Assembly (NCBI GenBank): GCA_017381835.1
Contig: JAFOBK010000021.1
Span: 1 to 6,086 of the forward strand
Direction of reading: 5' to 3'
DNA from: Oscillospiraceae bacterium
Lineage (GTDB): Bacteria; Bacillota_A; Clostridia; Oscillospirales; Oscillospiraceae
Length of the DNA: 6,086 nt
A program made the translations under genes and the position numbers. The notes beneath the pieces are model-generated. The model saw nothing but the letters and a program-made list of their open reading frames with translations. It searched no databases and had not been told where the DNA came from. Below, piece after piece: positions 5,793 through 6,086 of the stretch; position 1 is the stretch's first letter; each line of letters opens with the position of its first letter.

Positions 5793-5845
5793 TCCTATTG
5801 CGCCCATCAGTCTGTTTTATCTCTTCGCTTCGCACAGGAGGAGCT

Positions 5846-5859
5846 TTCGAGTCCCATCT
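5846..5859. repeat. 14-bp inverted copy of the tRNA-Leu T-arm/acceptor sequence
   Basis: TTCGAGTCCCATCT here is the exact reverse complement of 5916-5929, part of the T-arm and 3' acceptor strand of tRNA-Leu. The two copies flank the terminator hairpin at 5872-5905. A minus-strand transcript that ran past the terminator would carry a segment complementary to its own tRNA 3' part. The right end of the element at 179-282 shares TTCGAGTCCCA with this copy. Confidence 0.6.
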
Positions 5860-5871
5860 TAAGCACAAAAT

Positions 5872-5905
5872 AATTCCGGTCACCCCATAGGGGGTAACCG
5901 GAATT
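5872..5905. terminator. Bidirectional terminator between ZIP gene and tRNA-Leu
   Basis: AATTCCGGT (5872-5880) pairs with ACCGGAATT (5897-5905), then a C/A mismatch, then ACCCC (5882-5886) with GGGGT (5891-5895) around loop ATAG. The plus strand continues TTTT (ending at 5907) and the minus strand ATTTT, so it can serve the ZIP gene from the left and the tRNA from the right. It begins immediately after the tRNA CCA end on the minus strand. Confidence 0.85.
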
Positions 5906-5906
5906 T

Positions 5907-5989
5907 TGGTGCGAGAGATGGGACTCGAACCCACACGGCATAACCACACGCACCTCAAACGTGCTTGTCTACCAATCCAACACTCTCGC
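5907..5989 (-). tRNA. tRNA-Leu (anticodon GAG)
   Basis: The minus strand folds as a class II tRNA of 83 nt including an encoded CCA (5907-5909). The acceptor GCGAGAG (5983-5989) pairs with CTCTCGC (5911-5917), and the discriminator is A (5910). The anticodon stem CACGT/GCGTG encloses loop TTGAGGT with anticodon GAG (5954-5956), reading CUC/CUU leucine codons. The T-arm is GTGGG-TTCGAGT-CCCAT. The D-arm segment TTGGTAGACAAG and the long variable arm of about 13 nt fit leucine tRNAs. A consensus promoter lies directly upstream and a terminator directly downstream, so it is a single-gene unit. Confidence 0.96.
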
Positions 5990-6003
5990 GAACATGCTTA
6001 ACT

Positions 6004-6032
6004 ATTATAACCACACCTTTCCGGTTTGTCAA
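6004..6032 (-). promoter_or_regulatory. Consensus promoter of tRNA-Leu
   Basis: TTGACA (6027-6032) and TATAAT (6004-6009) on the minus strand are perfect matches with ideal 17-bp spacing. Transcription should start near 5997, about 8 nt before the mature tRNA 5' end. Confidence 0.9.
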
Positions 6033-6086
6033 TATGTTTTACTGTTTTCTTTGCTTTTTCATGCATAAAATCAGACCGCTGCCGGA

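Overview
The window looks like chromosomal DNA of a low-to-mid GC Gram-positive bacterium, most likely a gut Clostridia member of the Oscillospiraceae/Faecalibacterium type. The signs are strong AGGAGG ribosome sites, sigma-A style TTGACA/TATAAT promoters, GTG and TTG starts, intrinsic terminators and a tRNA gene with encoded CCA. The family placement is inference from overall sequence style, not from a database search.

Most of the window (4555 down to 289, minus strand) is one operon. A consensus promoter at 4528-4555 drives four genes in order: a cytoplasmic SAM hydroxide adenosyltransferase (DUF62 family, which splits S-adenosylmethionine into adenosine and methionine), a UPF0397-type S component, a double-ATPase ECF protein, and the ECF transmembrane coupling protein EcfT. 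Together the last three form a complete dedicated (group I) energy-coupling-factor vitamin/nutrient importer. An 11-bp hairpin sits between the S component and the ATPase gene, and a perfect 20-bp-stem terminator (289-332) closes the operon. The SAM-cleaving enzyme as first gene suggests that the imported compound belongs to SAM, methionine or adenosine metabolism, although the S-component family is often labelled riboflavin.

The left edge (1-288) holds the first 18 codons of a minus-strand gene that leaves the window, a perfect 10-bp palindrome in its upstream region, and a compact element (179-282) made of two abutting 11-bp hairpins closed by an outer stem. The left end of that element is an 18-bp exact copy of the 3' end of the tRNA-Leu gene found at the other end of the window.

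Between the operon promoter and the next gene, 4556-4940 is an AT-rich intergenic stretch with an orphan plus-strand terminator (4840-4873), which may end a small RNA. On the plus strand, 4989-5792 encodes a GufA-like ZIP metal transporter. The right edge carries a bidirectional terminator (5872-5905) and tRNA-Leu(GAG) on the minus strand (5907-5989) with a perfect-consensus promoter (6004-6032).

The most unusual signals are the SAM-hydrolase/ECF gene partnership, the tRNA-tail sequences repeated at three places around terminators and hairpins, and the att-like geometry of the 18-bp direct repeat bracketing the 5.7-kb segment.
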